Assembly (NCBI GenBank): GCA_032622095.1
Contig: CP136061.1
Span: forward strand, 198,948,244-199,012,243
From: Siphonodentalium dalli
Taxonomy: Eukaryota > Mollusca > Scaphopoda > Gadilida > Siphonodentaliidae
Length of the DNA stretch: 64,000 bases
Reading direction: 5' to 3'
The position numbers and the translations under genes are program-made. The notes below the pieces were generated by a model. That model ran no database searches, had not been told where the DNA came from, and was given only the letters and a program-made list of their open reading frames with translations. Of the stretch, positions 21,775 through 35,900 are shown piece after piece. Every line of letters starts with the position of its first letter. Within the stretch, counting starts at the first letter, position 1.

Positions 21775-22368
21775 ACTTCTGCATCAATTTGGTTCGCCAA
21801 ATACGATTAAAACACACAGAATGAATGCTTAAAAGTTCCGATGTGGATAAAGATCAACCATAGAAAATTCAGTCTAGATCAGTAAGCGACGTAACGTCAA
21901 TGACGTCACGGGAAATGACATAATTCACTAGTGACATTACCAATTTTAATTAACAGCGTTTTCAATGGAAATCGCGCATAGGAGTGTAATAAATAAAAAT
22001 AATATATAATGAAATAATTTTTGTTTAAATATTTAAAAAAATAAAATTTAAGTAGCAAAATTTGAAAAACTAACACCATTATAACTCTGCCAATGTTACC
22101 CCCCGAGTCACCACAGCGACTTAAAACCCAATTAACCAATTCCATCCCATGCCTTTGGACTACTCAGCTGTTGATAAGACTATATTATTTTCTGATGTCT
22201 CTTATGCGGCTATGCGAATTGATGTGCAAATAATCTGATAAAGAAAGCTATGGTATTTAATTTAAAATAAAGATTCAACAATAAACTTCACAAGGTATAA
22301 CCATAGACTTGGACATCTGCCAGTGTGCTGTAGAGTGATATCTTCAAATGGTCTGAGGCCATTATAAT

Positions 22369-25300
22369 TATACTTCCATGGTGTAACCAAGGAAGTATAT
22401 TGTTTTTCTACTGCGGCCGTTTTCTGTTTAATTGGAAATACTCAGAAACTAATGGGAGGAGGACCGCGAAATCTCTAGCGAATGAAGGCATCTAAGGTCT
22501 ACTAAAAATAATGGTATCCGGATGTTGGTCCAATATCTTTTAACAGAGTTATGGCCCTTTTTCGATTATTTTTCATTATTATTATTATTATTATACTACA
22601 GTATTTTTCAACGCCCAAATCTCGGAATGTATTAGTACTAGAAAACTCAAGTTTGGTAAGTATGTTGGGGTAAATGAGTTCTATGCCTTTGGCTCATAAC
22701 GGATATTGTCCGCATTTACCCCGTAGAGTTATCTCCCTTTATATGAAAAAATGTCATTTTATTATCTCGGAAATTATAAGGAGCAGAGCATCGAAAATTG
22801 GACTGTATACACATCTCGATATGCCCTACTGCCCACGGGCATCAGAACTTGTGTCCGCGCTTTCCCTGAGGAGTTACCGCCCATAGTTGGCAAACCTCTA
22901 TTTGATTGTACTCTGTTGTCCTCTTGTATCATTCCAGATAACTGCATGTGGTTTTCATAGTCGTGTTGACCGTTGTCAGTTTAGTCAGAGAAGGAAATTT
23001 TGACAGGGTCAGACATATATTTTGACACTGGGGTGGGGGGCAAATTGTTTGCAAAATAAAATTTTGATTGACATTCATATATTTAAGTTTATGTATTTCC
23101 CGAACGAAAACAAACTCATACCGGAAAGGATTTTTGAAATCCGAGAAGAAATGCAAGAGTTACGGGCCCTCAAAGTTTGCAATTTGGGCCCATGTGCTTG
23201 TCCTCACATCTCCTCCGAAGATATCGAACATAGGATATCATCTGATACGCCAACGTGTGCGGACGGAAGAGAGCACGCGGTGGGCAAAATTTTGCCAGTG
23301 TCTGTTCATTATTGTGGGTCTGGGGAGGGGTGGTCCGTGGTACCAATTTTTAATTCTTCTCGGAATCAGATGAAACTTGGAATATAACATCTGCAACATC
23401 AGCCGATCTAGAAACTGGAAGAATTTCGAAAATCCATCGAAAACTAAAAGAATCGCGGGCCCTCAAACTTTGCAATTTTGGGCCCATGTGCTTGATAACA
23501 CATCTCCTCCGAAGATATCGAACATAGGATGTCATCTGATACGAAAATGCGTACGGACTGGAGACGGCACGCGGTGGGCCAAATTTTGCCAGTGTCGGTT
23601 CATTATTGTGGGTCTGGGGAGGGGTGGTCCGTGGTGCCGAATTTTAATTCTTCTCGGAATCAGATGAAACTTGGAATATAATATCTGCAACATCAGCCGA
23701 TCTCGAAGCTGAAGACAGATCGTAAATACGTTGGAAAATGGCGGATATTTTGGCCGTACAAGTTTGAATTTGGGCCCATATGCTTTCCAATAATCAAAGT
23801 GTTATCCGTCTCCAAATCAGATGAAATTTATACTATGCAATCTATGTCAGCCGCAAATCACAAAACTGGAAACAACTTTAAAATCCGTTGGAAACTGACG
23901 AAGTTACGGGGCCTCAAACTTAGCAGTTTGTGCCAGGGGTTGATGTTTTCCCAATCCCGTCACCCAATTTCGAGGCAGGGGTGGGGTCACGTCCAAACAC
24001 TTGAGATCAACCTACACATATTAGGACAACATATAATCACCATACTTCATATTTTCCGTCCATAAACTGCGATTCTTTCCACTCATGATTGATCCTATTA
24101 TTATACTTCCATGGTGTAACCAAGGAAGTATATTGTTTTTCTACTGCGGCCGTTTTCTGTTTAATTGGAAATACTCAGAAACTAATGGGAGGAGGACCGC
24201 GAAATCTCTAGCGAATGAAGGCATCTAAGGTCTACTAAAAATAATGGTATCCGGATGTTGGTCCAATATCTTTTAACAGAGTTATGGCCCTTTTTCGATT
24301 ATTTTTCATTATTATTATTATTATTATACTACAGTATTTTTCAACGCCCAAATCTCGGAATGTATTAGTACTAGAAAACTCAAGTTTGGTAAGTATGTTG
24401 GGGTAAATGAGTTCTATGCCTTTGGCTCATAACGGATATTGTCCGCATTTACCCCGTAGAGTTATCTCCCTTTATATGAAAAAATGTCATTTTATTATCT
24501 CGGAAATTATAAGGAGCAGAGCATCGAAAATTGGACTGTATACACATCTCGATATGCCCTACTGCCCACGGGCATCAGAACTTGTGTCCGCGCTTTCCCT
24601 GAGGAGTTACCGCCCATAGTTGGCAAACCTCTATTTGATTGTACTCTGTTGTCCTCTTGTATCATTCCAGATAACTGCATGTGGTTTTCATAGTCGTGTT
24701 GACCGTTGTCAGTTTAGTCAGAGAAGGAAATTTTGACAGGGTCAGACATATATTTTGACACTGGGGTGGGGGGCAAATTGTTTGCAAAATAAAATTTTGA
24801 TTGACATTCATATATTTAAGTTTATGTATTTCCCGAACGAAAACAAACTCATACCGGAAAGGATTTTTGAAATCCGAGAAGAAATGCAAGAGTTACGGGC
24901 CCTCAAAGTTTGCAATTTGGGCCCATGTGCTTGTCCTCACATCTCCTCCGAAGATATCGAACATAGGATATCATCTGATACGCCAACGTGTGCGGACGGA
25001 AGAGAGCACGCGGTGGGCAAAATTTTGCCAGTGTCTGTTCATTATTGTGGGTCTGGGGAGGGGTGGTCCGTGGTACCAATTTTTAATTCTTCTCGGAATC
25101 AGATGAAACTTGGAATATAACATCTGCAACATCAGCCGATCTAGAAACTGGAAGAATTTCGAAAATCCATCGAAAACTAAAAGAATCGCGGGCCCTCAAA
25201 CTTTGCAATTTTGGGCCCATGTGCTTGATAACACATCTCCTCCGAAGATATCGAACATAGGATGTCATCTGATACGAAAATGCGTACGGACTGGAGACGG

Positions 25301-28300
25301 CACGCGGTGGGCCAAATTTTGCCAGTGTCGGTTCATTATTGTGGGTCTGGGGAGGGGTGGTCCGTGGTGCCGAATTTTAATTCTTCTCGGAATCAGATGA
25401 AACTTGGAATATAATATCTGCAACATCAGCCGATCTCGAAGCTGAAGACAGATCGTAAATACGTTGGAAAATGGCGGATATTTTGGCCGTACAAGTTTGA
25501 ATTTGGGCCCATATGCTTTCCAATAATCAAAGTGTTATCCGTCTCCAAATCAGATGAAATTTATACTATGCAATCTATGTCAGCCGCAAATCACAAAACT
25601 GGAAACAACTTTAAAATCCGTTGGAAACTGACGAAGTTACGGGGCCTCAAACTTAGCAGTTTGTGCCAGGGGTTGATGTTTTCCCAATCCCGTCACCCAA
25701 TTTCGAGGCAGGGGTGGGGTCACGTCCAAACACTTGAGATCAACCTACACATATTAGGACAACATATAATCACCATACTTCATATTTTCCGTCCATAAAC
25801 TGCGATTCTTTCCACTCATGATTGATCCTATTATTATACTTCCATGGTGTAACCAAGGAAGTATATTGTTTTTCTACTGCGGCCGTTTTCTGTTTAATTG
25901 GAAATACTCAGAAACTAATGGGAGGAGGACCGCGAAATCTCTAGCGAATGAAGGCATCTAAGGTCTACTAAAAATAATGGTATCCGGATGTTGGTCCAAT
26001 ATCTTTTAACAGAGTTATGGCCCTTTTTCGATTATTTTTCATTATTATTATTATTATTATACTACAGTATTTTTCAACGCCCAAATCTCGGAATGTATTA
26101 GTACTAGAAAACTCAAGTTTGGTAAGTATGTTGGGGTAAATGAGTTCTATGCCTTTGGCTCATAACGGATATTGTCCGCATTTACCCCGTAGAGTTATCT
26201 CCCTTTATATGAAAAAATGTCATTTTATTATCTCGGAAATTATAAGGAGCAGAGCATCGAAAATTGGACTGTATACACATCTCGATATGCCCTACTGCCC
26301 ACGGGCATCAGAACTTGTGTCCGCGCTTTCCCTGAGGAGTTACCGCCCATAGTTGGCAAACCTCTATTTGATTGTACTCTGTTGTCCTCTTGTATCATTC
26401 CAGATAACTGCATGTGGTTTTCATAGTCGTGTTGACCGTTGTCAGTTTAGTCAGAGAAGGAAATTTTGACAGGGTCAGACATATATTTTGACACTGGGGT
26501 GGGGGGCAAATTGTTTGCAAAATAAAATTTTGATTGACATTCATATATTTAAGTTTATGTATTTCCCGAACGAAAACAAACTCATACCGGAAAGGATTTT
26601 TGAAATCCGAGAAGAAATGCAAGAGTTACGGGCCCTCAAAGTTTGCAATTTGGGCCCATGTGCTTGTCCTCACATCTCCTCCGAAGATATCGAACATAGG
26701 ATATCATCTGATACGCCAACGTGTGCGGACGGAAGAGAGCACGCGGTGGGCAAAATTTTGCCAGTGTCTGTTCATTATTGTGGGTCTGGGGAGGGGTGGT
26801 CCGTGGTACCAATTTTTAATTCTTCTCGGAATCAGATGAAACTTGGAATATAACATCTGCAACATCAGCCGATCTAGAAACTGGAAGAATTTCGAAAATC
26901 CATCGAAAACTAAAAGAATCGCGGGCCCTCAAACTTTGCAATTTTGGGCCCATGTGCTTGATAACACATCTCCTCCGAAGATATCGAACATAGGATGTCA
27001 TCTGATACGAAAATGCGTACGGACTGGAGACGGCACGCGGTGGGCCAAATTTTGCCAGTGTCGGTTCATTATTGTGGGTCTGGGGAGGGGTGGTCCGTGG
27101 TGCCGAATTTTAATTCTTCTCGGAATCAGATGAAACTTGGAATATAATATCTGCAACATCAGCCGATCTCGAAGCTGAAGACAGATCGTAAATACGTTGG
27201 AAAATGGCGGATATTTTGGCCGTACAAGTTTGAATTTGGGCCCATATGCTTTCCAATAATCAAAGTGTTATCCGTCTCCAAATCAGATGAAATTTATACT
27301 ATGCAATCTATGTCAGCCGCAAATCACAAAACTGGAAACAACTTTAAAATCCGTTGGAAACTGACGAAGTTACGGGGCCTCAAACTTAGCAGTTTGTGCC
27401 AGGGGTTGATGTTTTCCCAATCCCGTCACCCAATTTCGAGGCAGGGGTGGGGTCACGTCCAAACACTTGAGATCAACCTACACATATTAGGACAACATAT
27501 AATCACCATACTTCATATTTTCCGTCCATAAACTGCGATTCTTTCCACTCATGATTGATCCTATTATTATACTTCCATGGTGTAACCAAGGAAGTATATT
27601 GTTTTTCTACTGCGGCCGTTTTCTGTTTAATTGGAAATACTCAGAAACTAATGGGAGGAGGACCGCGAAATCTCTAGCGAATGAAGGCATCTAAGGTCTA
27701 CTAAAAATAATGGTATCCGGATGTTGGTCCAATATCTTTTAACAGAGTTATGGCCCTTTTTCGATTATTTTTCATTATTATTATTATTATTATACTACAG
27801 TATTTTTCAACGCCCAAATCTCGGAATGTATTAGTACTAGAAAACTCAAGTTTGGTAAGTATGTTGGGGTAAATGAGTTCTATGCCTTTGGCTCATAACG
27901 GATATTGTCCGCATTTACCCCGTAGAGTTATCTCCCTTTATATGAAAAAATGTCATTTTATTATCTCGGAAATTATAAGGAGCAGAGCATCGAAAATTGG
28001 ACTGTATACACATCTCGATATGCCCTACTGCCCACGGGCATCAGAACTTGTGTCCGCGCTTTCCCTGAGGAGTTACCGCCCATAGTTGGCAAACCTCTAT
28101 TTGATTGTACTCTGTTGTCCTCTTGTATCATTCCAGATAACTGCATGTGGTTTTCATAGTCGTGTTGACCGTTGTCAGTTTAGTCAGAGAAGGAAATTTT
28201 GACAGGGTCAGACATATATTTTGACACTGGGGTGGGGGGCAAATTGTTTGCAAAATAAAATTTTGATTGACATTCATATATTTAAGTTTATGTATTTCCC

Positions 28301-31300
28301 GAACGAAAACAAACTCATACCGGAAAGGATTTTTGAAATCCGAGAAGAAATGCAAGAGTTACGGGCCCTCAAAGTTTGCAATTTGGGCCCATGTGCTTGT
28401 CCTCACATCTCCTCCGAAGATATCGAACATAGGATATCATCTGATACGCCAACGTGTGCGGACGGAAGAGAGCACGCGGTGGGCAAAATTTTGCCAGTGT
28501 CTGTTCATTATTGTGGGTCTGGGGAGGGGTGGTCCGTGGTACCAATTTTTAATTCTTCTCGGAATCAGATGAAACTTGGAATATAACATCTGCAACATCA
28601 GCCGATCTAGAAACTGGAAGAATTTCGAAAATCCATCGAAAACTAAAAGAATCGCGGGCCCTCAAACTTTGCAATTTTGGGCCCATGTGCTTGATAACAC
28701 ATCTCCTCCGAAGATATCGAACATAGGATGTCATCTGATACGAAAATGCGTACGGACTGGAGACGGCACGCGGTGGGCCAAATTTTGCCAGTGTCGGTTC
28801 ATTATTGTGGGTCTGGGGAGGGGTGGTCCGTGGTGCCGAATTTTAATTCTTCTCGGAATCAGATGAAACTTGGAATATAATATCTGCAACATCAGCCGAT
28901 CTCGAAGCTGAAGACAGATCGTAAATACGTTGGAAAATGGCGGATATTTTGGCCGTACAAGTTTGAATTTGGGCCCATATGCTTTCCAATAATCAAAGTG
29001 TTATCCGTCTCCAAATCAGATGAAATTTATACTATGCAATCTATGTCAGCCGCAAATCACAAAACTGGAAACAACTTTAAAATCCGTTGGAAACTGACGA
29101 AGTTACGGGGCCTCAAACTTAGCAGTTTGTGCCAGGGGTTGATGTTTTCCCAATCCCGTCACCCAATTTCGAGGCAGGGGTGGGGTCACGTCCAAACACT
29201 TGAGATCAACCTACACATATTAGGACAACATATAATCACCATACTTCATATTTTCCGTCCATAAACTGCGATTCTTTCCACTCATGATTGATCCTATTAT
29301 TATACTTCCATGGTGTAACCAAGGAAGTATATTGTTTTTCTACTGCGGCCGTTTTCTGTTTAATTGGAAATACTCAGAAACTAATGGGAGGAGGACCGCG
29401 AAATCTCTAGCGAATGAAGGCATCTAAGGTCTACTAAAAATAATGGTATCCGGATGTTGGTCCAATATCTTTTAACAGAGTTATGGCCCTTTTTCGATTA
29501 TTTTTCATTATTATTATTATTATTATACTACAGTATTTTTCAACGCCCAAATCTCGGAATGTATTAGTACTAGAAAACTCAAGTTTGGTAAGTATGTTGG
29601 GGTAAATGAGTTCTATGCCTTTGGCTCATAACGGATATTGTCCGCATTTACCCCGTAGAGTTATCTCCCTTTATATGAAAAAATGTCATTTTATTATCTC
29701 GGAAATTATAAGGAGCAGAGCATCGAAAATTGGACTGTATACACATCTCGATATGCCCTACTGCCCACGGGCATCAGAACTTGTGTCCGCGCTTTCCCTG
29801 AGGAGTTACCGCCCATAGTTGGCAAACCTCTATTTGATTGTACTCTGTTGTCCTCTTGTATCATTCCAGATAACTGCATGTGGTTTTCATAGTCGTGTTG
29901 ACCGTTGTCAGTTTAGTCAGAGAAGGAAATTTTGACAGGGTCAGACATATATTTTGACACTGGGGTGGGGGGCAAATTGTTTGCAAAATAAAATTTTGAT
30001 TGACATTCATATATTTAAGTTTATGTATTTCCCGAACGAAAACAAACTCATACCGGAAAGGATTTTTGAAATCCGAGAAGAAATGCAAGAGTTACGGGCC
30101 CTCAAAGTTTGCAATTTGGGCCCATGTGCTTGTCCTCACATCTCCTCCGAAGATATCGAACATAGGATATCATCTGATACGCCAACGTGTGCGGACGGAA
30201 GAGAGCACGCGGTGGGCAAAATTTTGCCAGTGTCTGTTCATTATTGTGGGTCTGGGGAGGGGTGGTCCGTGGTACCAATTTTTAATTCTTCTCGGAATCA
30301 GATGAAACTTGGAATATAACATCTGCAACATCAGCCGATCTAGAAACTGGAAGAATTTCGAAAATCCATCGAAAACTAAAAGAATCGCGGGCCCTCAAAC
30401 TTTGCAATTTTGGGCCCATGTGCTTGATAACACATCTCCTCCGAAGATATCGAACATAGGATGTCATCTGATACGAAAATGCGTACGGACTGGAGACGGC
30501 ACGCGGTGGGCCAAATTTTGCCAGTGTTGGTTCATTATTGTGGGTCTGGGGAGGGGTGGTCCGTGGTGCCGAATTTTAATTCTTCTCGGAATCAGATGAA
30601 ACTTGGAATATAATATCTGCAACATCAGCCGATCTCGAAGCTGAAGACAGATCGTAAATACGTTGGAAAATGGCGGATATTTTGGCCGTACAAGTTTGAA
30701 TTTGGGCCCATATGCTTTCCAATAATCAAAGTGTTATCCGTCTCCAAATCAGATGAAATTTATACTATGCAATCTATGTCAGCCGCAAATCACAAAACTG
30801 GAAACAACTTTAAAATCCGTTGGAAACTGACGAAGTTACGGGGCCTCAAACTTAGCAGTTTGTGCCAGGGGTTGATGTTTTCCCAATCCCGTCACCCAAT
30901 TTCGAGGCAGGGGTGGGGTCACGTCCAAACACTTGAGATCAACCTACACATATTAGGACAACATATAATCACCATACTTCATATTTTCCGTCCATAAACT
31001 GCGATTCTTTCCACTCATGATTGATCCTATTATTATACTTCCATGGTGTAACCAAGGAAGTATATTGTTTTTCTACTGCGGCCGTTTTCTGTTTAATTGG
31101 AAATACTCAGAAACTAATGGGAGGAGGACCGCGAAATCTCTAGCGAATGAAGGCATCTAAGGTCTACTAAAAATAATGGTATCCGGATGTTGGTCCAATA
31201 TCTTTTAACAGAGTTATGGCCCTTTTTCGATTATTTTTCATTATTATTATTATTATTATACTACAGTATTTTTCAACGCCCAAATCTCGGAATGTATTAG

Positions 31301-32766
31301 TACTAGAAAACTCAAGTTTGGTAAGTATGTTGGGGTAAATGAGTTCTATGCCTTTGGCTCATAACGGATATTGTCCGCATTTACCCCGTAGAGTTATCTC
31401 CCTTTATATGAAAAAATGTCATTTTATTATCTCGGAAATTATAAGGAGCAGAGCATCGAAAATTGGACTGTATACACATCTCGATATGCCCTACTGCCCA
31501 CGGGCATCAGAACTTGTGTCCGCGCTTTCCCTGAGGAGTTACCGCCCATAGTTGGCAAACCTCTATTTGATTGTACTCTGTTGTCCTCTTGTATCATTCC
31601 AGATAACTGCATGTGGTTTTCATAGTCGTGTTGACCGTTGTCAGTTTAGTCAGAGAAGGAAATTTTGACAGGGTCAGACATATATTTTGACACTGGGGTG
31701 GGGGGCAAATTGTTTGCAAAATAAAATTTTGATTGACATTCATATATTTAAGTTTATGTATTTCCCGAACGAAAACAAACTCATACCGGAAAGGATTTTT
31801 GAAATCCGAGAAGAAATGCAAGAGTTACGGGCCCTCAAAGTTTGCAATTTGGGCCCATGTGCTTGTCCTCACATCTCCTCCGAAGATATCGAACATAGGA
31901 TATCATCTGATACGCCAACGTGTGCGGACGGAAGAGAGCACGCGGTGGGCAAAATTTTGCCAGTGTCTGTTCATTATTGTGGGTCTGGGGAGGGGTGGTC
32001 CGTGGTACCAATTTTTAATTCTTCTCGGAATCAGATGAAACTTGGAATATAACATCTGCAACATCAGCCGATCTAGAAACTGGAAGAATTTCGAAAATCC
32101 ATCGAAAACTAAAAGAATCGCGGGCCCTCAAACTTTGCAATTTTGGGCCCATGTGCTTGATAACACATCTCCTCCGAAGATATCGAACATAGGATGTCAT
32201 CTGATACGAAAATGCGTACGGACTGGAGACGGCACGCGGTGGGCCAAATTTTGCCAGTGTCGGTTCATTATTGTGGGTCTGGGGAGGGGTGGTCCGTGGT
32301 GCCGAATTTTAATTCTTCTCGGAATCAGATGAAACTTGGAATATAATATCTGCAACATCAGCCGATCTCGAAGCTGAAGACAGATCGTAAATACGTTGGA
32401 AAATGGCGGATATTTTGGCCGTACAAGTTTGAATTTGGGCCCATATGCTTTCCAATAATCAAAGTGTTATCCGTCTCCAAATCAGATGAAATTTATACTA
32501 TGCAATCTATGTCAGCCGCAAATCACAAAACTGGAAACAACTTTAAAATCCGTTGGAAACTGACGAAGTTACGGGGCCTCAAACTTAGCAGTTTGTGCCA
32601 GGGGTTGATGTTTTCCCAATCCCGTCACCCAATTTCGAGGCAGGGGTGGGGTCACGTCCAAACACTTGAGATCAACCTACACATATTAGGACAACATATA
32701 ATCACCATACTTCATATTTTCCGTCCATAAACTGCGATTCTTTCCACTCATGATTGATCCTATTAT
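22369..32766 (+). repeat. A array, monomers A1-A6 (6 x 1733 bp)
   Basis: Monomers start at 22369, 24102, 25835, 27568, 29301 and 31034, each with TATACTTCCATGGTGTAACC. They appear almost identical; a private change is CAGTGTTGG for CAGTGTCGG at 30528 in A5. Each monomer contains four diverged submodules with the phrase GGGCCCTCAAA(G/C)TTTGCAA or its relatives (for example 23164 and 23457, 293 apart). Short open frames recur in every monomer on both strands but overlap one another and carry no domain. Confidence 0.95.
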
Positions 32767-32977
32767 TATACTTCCATGGTGTAACCAAGGAAGTATATTG
32801 TTTTTCTACTGCGGCCGTTTTCTGTTTAATTGGAAATACTCAGAAACTAATGGGAGGAGGACCGCGAAATCTCTAGCGAATGAAGGCATCTAAGGTCTAC
32901 TAAAAATAATGGTATCCGGATGTTGGTCCAATATCTTTTAACAGAGTTATGGCCCTTTTTCGATTATTTTTCATTAT
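32767..32977 (+). repeat. A7, left part (211 bp), split by H2
   Basis: The first 211 bases of an A monomer, ending in the (ATT)n tract as TTTCATTAT, immediately followed by the 5' end of H2. The remaining 1522 bases resume at 44910. Confidence 0.93.
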
Positions 32978-35900
32978 TATACTTCCATGGTGTAACCAAG
33001 GAAGTATATTGTTTTTCTACTGCGGCCGTTTTCTGTTTAATTGGAAATACTCAGAAACTAATGGGAGGAGGACCGCGAAATCTCTAGCGAATGAAGGCAT
33101 CTAAGGTCTACTAAAAATAATGGTATCCGGATGTTGGTCCAATATCTTTTAACAGAGTTATGGCCCTTTTTCGATTATTTTTCATTATTATTATACTGGA
33201 CACTTTTGCAACCCTTATTACTCGAAAAGTAACAGGAGTAGCAAACTAAAACTTGGCACGTATCTTGGGATCAAAGAGTTGTATGCCATCGTCGCATAAC
33301 GAATATTGTCCGCGTTTTCCCCGAGGAGTTATCTCCCTTTATCTGAAAAAATGTCATTTGATTATCTCGGAAATTATAAGGAGCAGAGCATCGAAAATTG
33401 GACTGTATGCACATCTCGATATGCCCTACTGCCCACGGGCATCAGAACTTGTGTCCGCGCTTTCCCTGAGGAGTTACCGCCCATAGTTGGCAAACCTCTA
33501 TTTGATTGTACTATGTTGTCCTCTTGTATCATTCCAGATAACTGCATGTGGTTTTCATAGTCGTGTTGACCGTTGTCAGTTTAGTCAGAGAAGGAAAATT
33601 TGACAGGGTCGGACATATATTTTGACACTGGGGTGGGGGGCAAATTTTTTGAAAAATAAATTTTTTATTGACATTCATATATTTAAGTTTATGTATTTCC
33701 CGAACGAAAACAAACTCATACCGGAAAGGATTTTTGAAATCCGAGAAGAAATGCTAGAGTTACGGGCCCTCAAAGTTTGCAATTTGGGCCCATGTGCTTG
33801 ATAACACATCTCCTCCGAAGATATCGAACATAGGATGTCATCTGATACGCCAATGTGTGCGGACTGAAGAGGGCACGCGGTGGGCTAAATTTTGCCAGTG
33901 TCGGTTCATTATTGTGGGTCTGGGGAGGGGTGGTCCGTGGTACCAATTTTTAATTCTTCTCGGAATCAGATGAAACTTGGAATCTAACATCTGCAACATC
34001 AGCCGATCTAGAAAGTGAAATAATTTCGAAAATCCATCAAAAACTGAAAGAATTGCGGCCCCTCAAACTTTGCAATTTTGGGCCCGTGTGCTTGATAACA
34101 CATCTCCTCCGAAGATATCGAACATAGGATGTCATCTGATACGAAAATGCGTACGGACTGAAGACGGCACGCGGTGGGCCAAATTTGTCCAGTGTCGGTT
34201 CAGTATTGTGGGTCTGGGGAGGGGTGGTCCGTGGTACCAATTTTTAATTCTTCTCGGAATCGGATTAAACTTGGAATATAACATTTGCAACATCAGCCGA
34301 TCTGGAAGCTGAAAACAGATCGTAAATCCGTTGAAAAATGGCGGAGATTTTGGCCGTCCAAGTTTTAATTTGGGCCCATATGCTTTCCAATAATCAAAGT
34401 GTTATCCGTCTCCAAATCAGATGAAATTTATACTATGTAATCTATGTTAGCAGCAAATCACAAAAATGGAAACAATTTTAAAATCCGTTGGAAACTAACG
34501 GAGTTACGGGGCCTCAAACTTAGCATTTTGTGCCAGGGGTTGATGTTTTCCCAATCCCGTCACCCAATTTCGAGGCAGGGGTGGGGTCACGTCCAAACAC
34601 TTGAGATCAACCTACACATGTTAGGACAACATATAATCACCATACTTTATATTTTCCGTCCATAAACTGCGATTCTTTTCACTCATGATTGTTCCTATTA
34701 TTATACTTCCATGGTGTAACCAAGGAAGTATATTGTTTTTCTACTGCGGCCGTTTTCTGTTTAATTGGAAATACTCAGAAACTAATGGGAGGAGGACCGC
34801 GAAATCTCTAGCGAATGAAGGCATCTAAGGTCTACTAAAAATAATGGTATCCGGATGTTGGTCCAATATCTTTTAACAGAGTTATGGCCCTTTTTCGATT
34901 ATTTTTCATTATTATTATACTGGACACTTTTGCAACCCTTATTACTCGAAAAGTAACAGGAGTAGCAAACTAAAACTTGGCACGTATCTTGGGATCAAAG
35001 AGTTGTATGCCATCGTCGCATAACGAATATTGTCCGCGTTTTCCCCGAGGAGTTATCTCCCTTTATCTGAAAAAATGTCATTTGATTATCTCGGAAATTA
35101 TAAGGAGCAGAGCATCGAAAATTGGACTGTATGCACATCTCGATATGCCCTACTGCCCACGGGCATCAGAACTTGTGTCCGCGCTTTCCCTGAGGAGTTA
35201 CCGCCCATAGTTGGCAAACCTCTATTTGATTGTACTATGTTGTCCTCTTGTATCATTCCAGATAACTGCATGTGGTTTTCATAGTCGTGTTGACCGTTGT
35301 CAGTTTAGTCAGAGAAGGAAAATTTGACAGGGTCGGACATATATTTTGACACTGGGGTGGGGGGCAAATTTTTTGAAAAATAAATTTTTTATTGACATTC
35401 ATATATTTAAGTTTATGTATTTCCCGAACGAAAACAAACTCATACCGAAAGGATTTTTGAAATCCGAGAAGAAATGCTAGAGTTACGGGCCCTCAAAGTT
35501 TGCAATTTGGGCCCATGTGCTTGATAACACATCTCCTCCGAAGATATCGAACATAGGATGTCATCTGATACGCCAATGTGTGCGGACTGAAGAGGGCACG
35601 CGGTGGGCTAAATTTTGCCAGTGTCGGTTCATTATTGTGGGTCTGGGGAGGGGTGGTCCGTGGTACCAATTTTTAATTCTTCTCGGAATCAGATGAAACT
35701 TGGAATCTAACATCTGCAACATCAGCCGATCTAGAAAGTGAAATAATTTCGAAAATCCATCAAAAACTGAAAGAATTGCGGCCCCTCAAACTTTGCAATT
35801 TTGGGCCCGTGTGCTTGATAACACATCTCCTCCGAAGATATCGAACATAGGATGTCATCTGATACGAAAATGCGTACGGACTGAAGACGGCACGCGGTGG

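Larger units (their letters stand above)
19021..22368. repeat. D1: left copy of the D unit, rearranged
   Basis: This is homologous to D2 (53401-55131), but its interior carries the large inverted duplication 19104-21650. Its right end (22153-22368) runs colinear with 54920-55131 up to GGCCATTATAAT, where the H element begins. One small difference is at about 22205, where TATGCGGCTATGCGAATT replaces TTGCGAGCGAATT. Confidence 0.85.
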
